64,000 nt of DNA. Origin: Adiantum capillus-veneris (Eukaryota > Streptophyta > Polypodiopsida > Polypodiales > Pteridaceae). Numbering within the stretch: the first letter of the stretch is position 1; each line of letters begins with the position of its first letter. The stretch is from NCBI GenBank assembly GCA_014529385.2, contig CM043953.1, positions 78,110,872-78,174,871 on the forward strand, written 5' to 3'. Made by a program: the position numbers and the translations under genes. This document shows, piece after piece, positions 36,436 through 49,500 of this stretch. The notes below the pieces were generated by a model. That model was not told where the DNA came from and did no database searches. It saw only the letters and a list, made by a program, of their open reading frames with translations.

Positions 36436-39400
36436 GGGGAGTGGGAAGTAGAGGCGGGGGGGGGGGGGGGGGGGGGGGGGGGGTTTCTGTGCGTCAAATA
36501 CTGAAGTTTGTATATGATAACGGGGAACGATGGGGTCATGGCTCATGAAAGAGTCTTAATTTGGAGGAAATTGGCATTTGGGTCCTTGAATGACAAGCCC
36601 ATGCTAAAAAGCTGAGAAGTCTATGGAGAGGGGAGGAGAGAATGTGCACACCCTGAGTGCCCCTTGATGAGAAGCAAGGGGCCTGAAAAGTGGGCTCTAA
36701 GCACTCAAGCACTTAACTGGGGCTTTTGGACGATCAGATTTTATGCCACAGGTCGGACATTTCGGGCTAGATGTCCAGCTGTACCAGCTGAGGGCCCTAG
36801 TCCGATCAGAATAGACAACTATGGACTTAAGAGCTATTTAAATCCATGATGGCCCATGCGGTAAGGCATTTTTATGCTAGATCATGTGTGGAGGATCAAA
36901 CAGGTTGCATGCTCTGCTATCATGTGGTGGATATTGACTTTGTTTGTGTTGGTTCTCAGGTACTTGCGTGAGGATAAACCACATGGTTCTGCTGGGGGTC
37001 TATATAACTTTAGAGACTGGCTTATGGAGGATGATCCAGTATGTTGATACCTATGATAGTTCAGTTATCAGAGTTCCTGTTTTCTGCTTTTTCTGTGTAT
37101 ATTACCGGGATGAAGATAAGATCTATGTAGCTTTGTCTGGCAGACCAACATATTTGTCATGAATTGCGACGTGTGCTGCAGCTTCCCTTTATCTGACATG
37201 CTGGGTAAGGAATGTCACAATTTATTGGTCTTGATGAGTGCATTTGATTCCATTTTAGGCATCATTGTGCACTGTGGCATGTTTTCTGATTCCCTGCAGT
37301 GGCACACTCGAAGTACAATGGCATTGGTACTCTACTTGTTAAGAAGGCAAGAATATTTTTGAGGTGTTGAGCTTTGAAGAGTTTCAATGATAGCCAAAAA
37401 GCCCCTGATGGGAACACCTATTTTCAGGTATCTGCTGAATCTGCCAGTGAATTTGGTGAGTTGGTATCAGATCCAGAAACAGGGGAGCTTTTGCATTATG
37501 CTGAAAAGCCAGAGACATTTGTAAGAGTTTGCTATAGCAAATTTAACGGTATCTCATGGCATTTGTGTTTAAGCATTGAATTTGGATATGTTACATCTTG
37601 TAAGTGTGTGGCTTGTAGGTTAGCGAGTGGATCAATTGTGGAGTTTACATTTTCACTCCACAAATATTTCTTGCCATTCAAGATGTTGCATCCCAACGAA
37701 AAGACCATGGTAGGTGCATTTTATCATTTCACTTGGTTTCTGGACAGACATCTGTTTATTACCCAGTGGAACAAAGCCTCTTCTAACAATTTTCCACAGC
37801 TCTGCCTTCTCCTAAGAATTCAGGTTGCGTCCTGTACTGTACTCTATTTTACGTGTGTTCTGATACCTGAAGCAGGTGGCATGGATGTAGGTGTTGTGAG
37901 GATATCAAAAGAGAGTGCGAGGTATGGGTGTTCGGCACCAACAGGAAGTGGCGGTAAAGTGAGGGAGGTGATCAGATGTGTGGTTTGTGGATCCAAGTAT
38001 ATAGTCCACTGTCTATCCCCCTCGGAGAGTGATGGCGGCATGTCAGTCAACTTGAGTTGGGCAACTAGGCCATCTCATTATAAATAATGAGATGGTGTTA
38101 TTTTTAGGCTTTTGATTTTCAGCTTTTGGGCTCTGCTTTTAACATCCCTTGTAAATTCTTTGAATTGGTCTTTGGGCTCCCACTTTGGAGAGCATCTGGA
38201 CGCAGAGTCTGAGAGTGAGACCCGAAGGCTCGCTTGTACTTTGAGTTGCAAATTAATATAAAAAGAAACATCAAAAGGGGCGCCAGTCTTTGGGGTCAAT
38301 ATCTCTAGGCACGGAACTCCGTGGGGCCAGTGTCGAATAAATTGTGAACTGTGAACTGTTATGAAGTGGTTATTTGGTGCTGTCGTGGTACATTCTTGAC
38401 TTGGAGTGTCCAAGTCTGTTACACCTTCTTCTCCCACGAGAGAAGCTCGACAAGCGCGTCACATGTTTCTATCGCATGTTACTCCCATTCTTTCGATGCG
38501 GCAAGCCCAAGACTTGGAAGTTGTTTTCACCGAGTCGGAATTGTATGCCAGCTTGCTTGATTTGGGTCGATGGAGAGCTCCTGGTTGGGATGGTCTCTCT
38601 GTGGAATTTTTCTTGTCTTTCTGGGATTATTTGAAGTTGCCTATATTGTTCATGATGAATACTGCTTGGGAACAACAGGAATTGCCCTCCTCTTGGAAAG
38701 AAGGTTTGCTCAAGCTGATTCCTAAGCATGCATTGTGTGAAGAATTCTCACATTGGCGGCCTATTACACTCATGCCTGTGGTATATAAATTAATGGCAAA
38801 AATGCTTGCTAACTGACTCAAGTGCTTTCTGCATGAAGGCTTGCATCAATCTCAATACGGCTTCATTCCGCGACGTCAAATTGCTGATAACCTCGCGAAT
38901 GTCATCATTGGTATGGAATATGCAAAATATACTCGACAGGATGTCTTAGTCATGCAGGTCGACATTGAAAAGGCATTAGATATTGTTCTTTGGGATTACA
39001 TTGCGGATACCATGCGATATTTGGACTTTGGGCCTAGGCTATTTCGTGTCTTGCTTTTCTTGTATGCACACAGTACTTCTACAGGCTTGCTGGATGGTTC
39101 TCTCACAGAATCTTGGCCTTTGGGACGGTCGGTAAGGCAGGGCTGCCCTCTGAATGCTTTGCTTTATGCGATCGCTACTCATCCCCCGTTTATGTATTTG
39201 GATTCCTTGACTTCCACTGGTAGGCTACATGGCCTGACTTTACCTTCTGGTCGGCAGTTTGCTGGTCAGGCTTATGCGGATGACTCTTTGTTCATGCCTC
39301 GTAATAACTATGATGATGTACAGCAGATTATGCATACTCTTAACTTGTTTGGATTGGCAGCAAGTCTCAAAGTTAACTTTTGCAAATCCAAGCTATTGCC

Positions 39401-40670
39401 TCTGAAAGAGTGTGACTGGCGCGGGGAGATTGTTCCTCCACATGTTTTAGTTTGCCATTTGGGTTATCCGATGGGTTGGAATGTATCAGCTATGCAGAAA
39501 CTGGATTGGGTGCTCCAACGTCTGCATTCCAAGTTGAATTATTGGAAATTGTCCACATGGCCACTTCCTGTGCATCTCAGGATTGTCCAATACATCCTTG
39601 TGGCTTATGTGCAGTTTTACTTGCCTTTGTTATCCTGGCCTCGGTTTCACTTGCAGTCCCTCATGTCCAATACCATTACTTGAGATTTCCTTTGCTGCAT
39701 ATCAACGTGCGGAGATGATTGCGGCCCATGACTTCTCCTCATCTTCCTTCATAACCCATATTTCTTCTCTCATGGTATTCAATTCTTCCATCATAAATGG
39801 CTGAATTTTGCCTTCTTCGAGCCGCCCACTTTTTGTTGCAAGTTCACCTTGGAAAGTTCGGATTGTGGCTTCTTGTGAAGCCGCTTGCACTTCGACGCGA
39901 AAAATCCTTTCGGATAGGTTCTTCTTCTCCTCTTTCCATTCCTCCATCTTTTGAAGAAAGGTTGCCTCCATCTCTTTCTTCCACTCCTTCACTTCAACTT
40001 CAAGTGTTGATATCTGCTTGTTGGTGATCAAGAACTTCATGTTGAGAGGGAGGCGGGCTATAGCCACTAGGGAGGCCGTGTGAAAGGGGTCAACGGGTAG
40101 CCCAATGGAGGGAGACCATGAGAGAGAGAGAGAGAGAGAGACTAAAAACAATCGGAAAAATACAAGAAACTCTAAAAAACAGCAAGAAACGCTTGTGAAA
40201 CCCTAAAAAACAGAAAAAATCAGCTTCAAAACTTTTAAAAAACAGCAAAACACATGTAAAACCCTACAAAACGGTAAAAAACAATTTCGAAACCCTAAAA
40301 AATAGCAAGAAACAGTGACAAAACCCTAAAAATCAGTAGAAAACAGTGGCAAAACCCTACTAAGCAAGAAAAAAACAGTTTCGAAACCCTAAAAACTGCA
40401 AAAAAGAGGTGGCAAAGCCCTAAGAGAGTGAGAGAGAGTCCAAACCCATGGGGGCGAGAAATGAAATGAAATGTTATATTAACGTCTTCAAAAGGCCAAA
40501 ATGACCTATGAGACCAATTTGTTACAAAACAGTGAATCTGATACCATGTCTAGCTACAAAAGAAACTAAAACAAAATACTACTGCTACAAGCTGGAACTA
40601 TGTGAATGTGAAACAATGATAGAATGGGGGGTGGAGAAATGGTGAGGATCTATCCTCATCTGCATTCTGC

Positions 40671-40726
<56 letters not shown>

Positions 40727-43379
40727 GAAATGAAATGAAATGTTATATTAACATCTTCAAAAGGCCAAAGTGACCTATGAGACCAAAAAGTTACAGTGTG
40801 GTGGATGTGATACATACAAAAAACAAAAAATGACAAAATAAAATACTATGGAATCCTAAACTGCCAAGTGTGAGCTAAGCAGCTAGGTGGGATAGCTAAA
40901 TCACAAAATATCCAGCATCAGTCGCTGGCGGATCTCATCAATCTCCTCCATGGTCAATAGCCTGACCGGGCGTCGTGCATGTCAGGCCAAAGTGATCCGA
41001 ATCCTCTGATGCAGCCTCCGTCGATGCTATGTAGTCCTCCGCAGTTGTGGGCGTCTGGATCTCCCTAGCTCGATCGCTCGGTCGATCAGTGTGCCTCTGG
41101 TGTGAGGCGACGAGCTCTCCTGTGGTAGTAGCTCCTCCAGGTCTCCAGTGTCTTGCCCTGAAGAAGTCTGTGATCTGTCTCTGAGATTGGCTAGCCTCTC
41201 TCCTCATCAGGCTCTCTCTGTGTCAGTGTAGCTCGAGCAAAAACAAGCCCATGCATCTCTGATCCTCGTACTGCATGACTCTGGAGAGTGGTCCGAAGCC
41301 CTCTCTGAATAAGCAGTGGAAGCGGCCACGTATCTCGTAGTAAACGGGGCAGTGGCAAGTGTAGTGCAACTCTGTCTCAGGCTCCATGTCACACAGGAGG
41401 CATGTCCTAGCCTCTGCTGGTACTCCACTGTATCTCCCAGTCTCGATCCGCAGTTGGTGTGAAGATGTGCGTATCTGACCAATAGCACATCGTATCCCAT
41501 GAGACAAGTGGGTGTCCATGTCTCTTGGCCTCGTCACAAAACCGTCCTCCATAAGCTGGAGAAGATGCTCTCTGTAGAAAGCTATCTTCGTGCCCAACTC
41601 CTGTGCTGGCTGTATCCATGTCCTCCTGGTGTCTAGCTGAGTCAGGTCCTGGCGGATGAGCCCGGTGATCTCGGACTGTGTAAGAGTCAGAGAGGGTGCA
41701 TCCAGTGAGTACTAGAAGGGGGGCAATCTGTCTATGTTGAACCCATGCGCCTGAAACCATGATGTCATTTCCCCATACCTGCATGTTGTATCTCCCCGCA
41801 TGGCTAATTGTCGAGAGGACTCAAGTGCAAGGCGGGCATATCTGTCTCTGGGAAGTTCCCACATGCGGTGTATGAGGGAGACAGATCTGGTGAGGGTCTC
41901 CACCACTAGTGGGGGGGCAGCTAGCTCTGCCCGGATAATGGCACGTCGTACTGAAGCTTTGGCTCTAATGAGCCGCGAGATCATAGAGACTAGTGGCTTC
42001 TCCATGTCCCCCCATCCATCAGTGCAACCTGAGGCCTTGGGACTGAGGCTGGGGATAGTTAATGATTTTTTACAAAGTCTATGTTATGCTCGTGATACAT
42101 GAAGCTTTCCATCTTCATTGCATCACCTAGGTCACAAGGAACACAAAGATTGTATTGTACCAAGTCTCTCTCGATGGGAGAAACTATAATACAAATGCCT
42201 ATTGGAGGGGGGACCGGCTCCACATAAATCCGGTCCTCCCATGATGGTCCAATGAAGGTCCCCAGATCTCAGCTCCATAGAGCAATGCAGAAGCCACCAA
42301 AGTGTCAAAGAGCCAGAGCTTCGTCCGAGGCTCCTAAAACTGATCATGTGAACACATCCTCTCCAATCTACCCAATGCTGTGTGGGCTCTGGTCAGTCTA
42401 GTCTCTGCTGCTCTCCTCAATGAAAATGCTGGTCCACTGAAAACCACTCCAAGGTAAGTGTAAGCATCTATATACTCCATTGTCTCCTGGCCGTCTGTGA
42501 ATGCGGGCGCTGACCTCCTGATCCAGTGTGGGGTGGTATTAAATACCATGACCTTGGTTTTACCAAGGTTGGCAGACAAACCACTTTCATGGGCGAACCT
42601 ATGCAAAGCATCCAAGTGACGTTGCATCCCTTCGGAGAGTCGGAGATCAACACAATATCATCAGCATATAACAATAATGGAATCCATGTCCTTGCTAGCT
42701 GTGTACCTCTATCACCATCTCTCTCAATGTAGTCAGAAACCTCATCCACATACATACCAAATAGAGTAGGAGAGAGCGGGCAACCCTGGTTCACTCCAAT
42801 AGTGGAGTGAACCGCTGTAGATAGGCCCTCTGTGCCATGACATAATCCATTGTGCTGGCTCCATGTCTGTGTGGAAAGCATGTAAAATCTTTGTAGGCCA
42901 TTCAAGATGACCAATCCATGTGCAGTCCCCATGTCTATCAAGTGTCGTCCATACTCAGTATGTTCCCCATCCTATGATAGTCTGGATAGGCCCGTCTCTG
43001 CAACATCCAGCTCTCTCATCATCTCCTCTGAAGTATCATAAAAAATTGTCTGATGATGGGCAGTCCTAGCATTGAAGTCCCCTAAAATGATGATGTCACC
43101 ATCTCTAGAGAACTCCCAGATGTCATCATCCAAAATAGAAAAGGGGGACTGTCCTCTAGGTTGTGCATACATTGACGTACTCGGGGGAAAGTAGCAAATA
43201 GCAATGTAAAGATCTCAGTCTCACCCACATGTACCTAGCTTGCTCATCCCTGCGAGCTATATGTATCAATGGCTGTATCTCCTCCTTGAATAACACTGCC
43301 ACTCCTCCTGAACCCTACCCTCTGTGCTCTGATCGTGTCTCCTGTCTACAGGTGGTCTCCCATCTGTATCCACTAATGG

Positions 43380-43455
<76 letters not shown>

Positions 43456-46400
43456 AATGAAATGAAATGAAATGAAATGTTATATTAACGTCTTCAAAAG
43501 GCCAAAGTGACCTATGAGATCAGAAAGTTACAGTGCGGTGTATCTGATACAAAGTCAGATTAACAAAATAAATTAAGCTAGGATAACAAGATATAAATAC
43601 CGCGGAATCCTAAACTAAGCTGATAGGTGTGAAAGGTGAAAGGCGTGAAATGTGTGAACTAAGCAGTACAATGTGTAGACAATATGGGAGGGAAGTAGAG
43701 ATCCATCTTCATAGAGATCCATCTTCATCTGCACTCTGGACGACAAGAAAGTATGGCTCGAATCCTTTGCTGTAGCCTCCTTCGAAACTGTGTAGCTCCT
43801 CTTCTCCATCGGGGTCGTCTAGATCTGCCTAGCTCCAATGCTCGGTCTATGAGAATGCCAGTAGTGCTGGCAGACCTCTCCACTGTTGGTTGCTCCTCTG
43901 TCTGTTCTTCTGGGTGTACAAGATCTAGTGGAAAGAAATCTGTGATCTGTCTCTGGGGTTGTCTCTCTTCAACTCTCCTCAGTAAAGTTTCTCTATGCTT
44001 GTGTAACTCAAGTAGATATAGCCCAAGACATCTCTGATCCTCATAAGTCATGACCCTAGATAGAGGCCCAAAACCTTCTCTGAATAGACAATAAAAACGG
44101 CCTCATATCTCATAGTACACTGTGCAATGACATATGTAATGTACCTCTGTCTCTGACTCTAGATGGCATAAGCGGCATATCCTGCTATCTGCTGGTGTCC
44201 CTCTGAATCTGCGAGTCTCAATCTCGAGCTAATGTGAGGACGTGCGTATCTGGCCAATGGCACAACGCAAACCATGAGAAAGATGCATGTCCATATAGCT
44301 AGGTCGAATCACAAACCCATCCTCCGTGAGGTGGAGAAGATGCTCTCTATAGAAAGCCATCTTTGTGCCCAACTGCTGTATCGGCTCTATCCATGTCCTC
44401 CTCGTGTCCAGCTGGATCAGATCCTGACGAATGAGTCTATTAATTTCTACCCGCGTCAAAGACCTCAAGGGTGCCTGTAGAGAGTATTGAAAAGAAGGCA
44501 ACCTGTCCATGGTGAAACCATGTGTCTGAAACCATGATGCCATTTGTGCATACTAGCATGATGTATCCCCATTAAGAGCTAATTGTCTGTCTAGAGCCAC
44601 CCTGGCATATCTGTCTTTGGTAGTATCCCACAGACTGTGTACAAAGGAGACTGATCTGGTAAGCGCCTCAATCTCCATAGGGGGGGCAGCTAATTCCGCT
44701 CGAATGATATCATGCGGTACGGAAGCCTTGGGCTCTAATCAGTCGAGAGATCATAGATACCAGGGGCTTCTCCATACGCCTCCAACCATCCTGGCCTACA
44801 GAAGGTCCCCAAACCTGCACCCCATATAACATAGTAGAGGCAACCAAAGTATCAAAGAGCCATAACTTTGTCCTAGGTTCTTGGAACTGAATCTGCGAAC
44901 ACATCCTCTCCATTCCTCCCAGAGCCGCACCAGCTCTAGTTAGTCTAGTCTTTGCTGCTCTTCTCAAAGAAAATCTCGTCCCAGTAAAGACTACCCCCAG
45001 GTAAGTGTATGCATCTATATACTCCACAATCTCCTAACCATATTTGAAAGTAGGTACTGATCTCCTGACCCATTGCGGTGTGGTGTTAAACACCATAACC
45101 TTGGTTTTACCTAGGTTGCACACAATCCACTATCCTCTGCAAAACTGCGTAGTGCATCCAAATGTCGTTGCATACCTTCTGGTGAGTCAGATATCAGACC
45201 TGATGTGTGGGGCCAATATGCGACATCAATATATACGGAGAGAGAAATGAAATGAAATGAAATGATATATTAACGTCTACAAGAGGCCAAAATGACCTAT
45301 GAGACCAACTGATTACAATGATGAGTCTAGTACCAAGTCTGGGTACAAACAAGAAAACTACAAACAAAGAAATGATAGGAGTGCTACCGACTCCTATGGG
45401 TGGCTGGTAGGCTGAGCAATGGTATCATGCCATAAAGGTACAAAGTGGGGATAAGTGTCACCATGATACAATATAGCAGTAGCATGAAGCCTATCCCGAT
45501 CGACATTCTGGGTGTCGTGCTAGAATCCTGTGGATCCTCTGCCGCAATCTCCGCTGGTGCTGCGTGGCCCCCCTCCTCAGTCGCGGTCGTCTCGATCTCC
45601 CTAACTCAATAGCTCGATCAATGAGAGTACCGCTGATGTGTGTATGGGTGGGAACCGAGCTCTCTGGTGGTGGTGTCCTCTCTGACTCTGTGGTACTCAG
45701 ACTGAAGAAATCTGAGATGCGTCTCTGGGACTGTCTCTGTCTTTGCCCATTCAATAGAGCGTCTCTATGTCTCTGAATCTCAAGTAGGAATAATCCGAGA
45801 CATCTTTGATCCTGATATCTCATGACTCTGTCTAACGAGTCAAAACCATCTCTGAATAGACAATGAAAGCGTCCCCGTATCTCATAGTAGACTGTGCAGC
45901 GACATATGTAGTGAAACTCTGTCTCTGGCTCTGCATGGCATAACTGACATATCCTACTGTCTGCTGGTATGCCTCTGAATCTACCTGTCTCAATCCCAAG
46001 CTGGTGTGAAGATGTGCGAATCTGGCCAATAGCACATCGTAACCTATGAGATAGATGTGTGTCCATGTAACTGGGCCGTGTGACAAATCCGTCTGTCGTG
46101 AGTTGAAGAAGATGTTCTCTATAGAAAACCCTCTTCGTACCCAATTCCCGTGATGGTTCTATCTCCTCTTGCTATCAAGCTGGATAAGATCCTGCCGAAT
46201 GAGTCTAGTAGTCTCCATCCGCGTAAGAGCCAAGGATGGTGCATCAAGAGAATACTGGAAAGGGGGCAGCCTGTCCATGCTGAAACCATGCCTCTGAAAC
46301 CATGAGCTCATCTGTGCGTACCAACATGATGTATCTCCCTGTAATGCCAGCTGTCTGGATGACTCGAGAGCAAGCCTGGCATACCTGTCCCTGGTGGTGT

Positions 46401-46492
46401 CCCATAAGCTGTGTACAAATGATACTGATCTGGTGAGTGCCTCAACCTCCATAGGTGGGGCAGCCAGCTCCGCTCGTATGATGTCATGTGGG

Positions 46493-46542
<50 letters not shown>

Positions 46543-49500
46543 TGTCTAATGTTTTCTATTGCAACCTCCTGAGTTTACGCTTCGTAAATGGTCTTGCAGC
46601 TACTATGCGACGAGTGTCCAGTTTTGAAGCTCTTCAGATAACTACCAAGTGAGTAGATGGACATTTGCAATTTGCCACTCATTATATTTGTTGGATGAAG
46701 TGTTCTCTCTATGTTTCATGTTGTTTAATAGAATCCAGGAAATCCTCTTCTAACCACATCTTTGTCAAGCAAAATTACTGGACGGTGGTGAAATAAAACC
46801 TTTAGTGAAGAAAGCTTCTTTGAAGTCCTGTGCTACAAAATCACAAGACCACACAAAAATCGAATCCCCTAGATAGTGAATTATGTAAGAGAGAGGACTT
46901 TAGTTGGGCTTCATGGGGTTACATGACTACCATTGTGTGATTACCAAGGAGGACACAAAACAAAGATGGGTATCCTAGGTTTGTGGCATATCATCCATCC
47001 TGCAGGATGGAGCAGGTGATCTTTCTATGTTTCCTAGATAAGAATGCAATCAAGTTTCAATGCGCTGCCTCCTGTCTAGCTCTACATTGTATGTGCAACT
47101 CCTCAACTTGTGTTGTATGAAAGTCTGAAAAGGCAAAAGATCTTTCTATGTTTGCTGAATGAAAACAAGGTCCTAGTCACTGCAAGTTCTCAATCTGTGC
47201 CACATGAACCACCAGAAGACCAAGTCTCGGTGGTTGGGATCCCTCTGGAATGGTAAGTCATGTGAAACTTGTGTGCAGCATTGGTGTGGACATGCCAGCC
47301 TGTATGAGCAGTTTTCATGTTGGGCTGCACAGACAAGAAGCAGGTTCATGGAATGAACGACAACATATCTGCGTTTGCGGAACCAGGCTGCTACAAATGA
47401 GCAGAAAGATCACAAAAAGAGATTCATGTCAACTTCTTGAGAAAGCCAAATTGACCTATGGGACGAAACTTACATCCTTGTCTGATATATGGGACCAAAT
47501 TTACATTCGTACGTAATGTATGAGTACCTTAATCTGCTACCACGGCGTGGAGATCTCATTGGCACCTACATGAGTCTCCCAAGGCAGCTGCTTCAGTGGC
47601 TTAAAAGGCAGCTGGATCCCCACAGTAAGATTTCTTTTACGTGGCCTCCATGCTCTACCAAATGTGAGTGGTGATCCAGTGGGTGGGTCAGGCAATGAGT
47701 GTAGTACTCAGGGCTGTCAAATTACTGCTTTATTTTCCACCAGATGGGACATCTTTGAAGGATTTCCCTTGTCGAAAGTCTTGTCTGGCTCAACAGTCCA
47801 CAATAAGTTGTAGAGCCATCAGGGATGACACCAGCTCCATTTGCATCTACCTCGGCAGCACAGGCAACCACAGCTCCGGGTTGGGACAATCAAGGGTGGT
47901 GCCTCATGGCTGCAGGAGGGTTCAGTAGGGGCGCCGCCCTGAGCCTTAGGTGAGTGTGCAGCCGCCAGTCTCGAGTTCCCATAGTGAACTGATGGCTGGG
48001 ACCTGTTGGGACATCATGAGCAGTCCACACAAGAGAATACCGTTCAGCAATCTGTACCACCGTGTGCTACCTCAGCTGACCCTTTAGGCAGTTCTTTCCT
48101 CCCTTCGCAGCCTCCACTTTCTTCCTTGCCGCCACCAGCTTCCAGCTCCATTCACCACCCTCTCCAGTGCCCGCAACCACCTCAACTATCCCGCCCTCTG
48201 ATATCACTATAATACATCTGTGAGTTGTGCATTTGTCGGGGCCCTGGGGAGTGAAGCCGCTCCAACGGCCATGGAGCACCGACAATAGGATATTACTAAG
48301 GATTTCTTGAATGATTTCTGGTCTGGACTATTCGCTAGGCTTGCAGGATTACAGTTTCCAGACACCATCTTGCATGTTGAAAGGGCTAATGTCAAAGTGT
48401 TATAGATGTGTCCCTGGTATCTTCATCTTTGAAGTAGAATAGGGTATGTAGTGATCCTCTCGCACAGTTGACTAATATGATCCTTTGGACAATCTACAGT
48501 GAGCTATTTGTGCTTGTCTGAAACCGCAATTGTGGGAGGTGTGCACTTGTTCAATGATGGCACATGATATATAATGCCTTCATGTATCCCTGTTCCAGAG
48601 TCAATGAAGAAAAGAGAAGAACATAGAAGATGGTCTTTGTAGAAAGCCATTTTCTTGAAAAGATTGAGCTTTATCTTGGCTATGTATTCATTCTGGTGAC
48701 ATACTCTCTGACGACCTTATGGGGACTCTGTCGGAGTCACAGGAAGGCATTCAGTGTTTCCCCATATTGCTTGTACATGGACCTATGGTCGATTTTATAT
48801 AATGCCAGGGTCAGAAGCCCCACATTTTTACCCCAAAAAAAAAGGCATTGAATCAATGATCTTAGCATATAGTTTACACCTCGTGTTGGCTGCTAAGGGT
48901 GCTCGAGGACTCTAATGCTAGGGTCAAATGTTTTTGTCATGGAAGCTTTTGAAATGTCTCACCTCCACCTCCATCTCTATTCAACGCATGCCATATGGCA
49001 TGAATGATTTTGATGGATCATGTTTGCGATATCATATGTGTTTTAGGGTTGTCTTCGCCCGCCATAGCCAAGCTCACTTCTAAGTTTTGAAAGTCACAGC
49101 CTGTATTCCCCCCCTTATGGATGTCTGGGTATGTCTCTCCCAAACCGAAACAAGACATTTTTTGGGAGAGCCATAGACCTGTCATCTGCAACGTTGCTGT
49201 CAAAGAGCCCCTGGCATCAAATTGGGTTAAGTTCTGTTTGTGTGGCTGTTGAATTAGAGTGGGAAGAAATTTCTTTATTTCAGTTGCTATGATTTGATTT
49301 AAGTCTCGTTTCAATCAAAAGCAAGTCATTTTCCCTTGAACGGTGGCAGGTCAGGGCAAACAGACTTTGTAAGACTGGACCAGGATATTCTCACACCCTT
49401 AGCTGGAAAGAAGAAGCTCTATACCTTTGAGACTACAGAATTTTGGGAGCAGATAAAGACACCTGGGTACTTGTCTTGTTTTGCTGATTTCAATCTTTTA

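Noticed and set aside
37374-38087. 237-codon plus-strand open frame
   Set aside because: It contains KONJAC exons 7 and 8 in part but reads through introns with good splice sites. The spliced model explains it.
40673-46538. Regular spacing of GA repeats as a CRISPR or satellite array
   Set aside because: Spacers are truncated LINE copies of very different length; not an array of that kind.
48006-48212. Pro/Ser-rich frame in intron 9
   Set aside because: Short and low complexity, with stops on both sides and no splice support.
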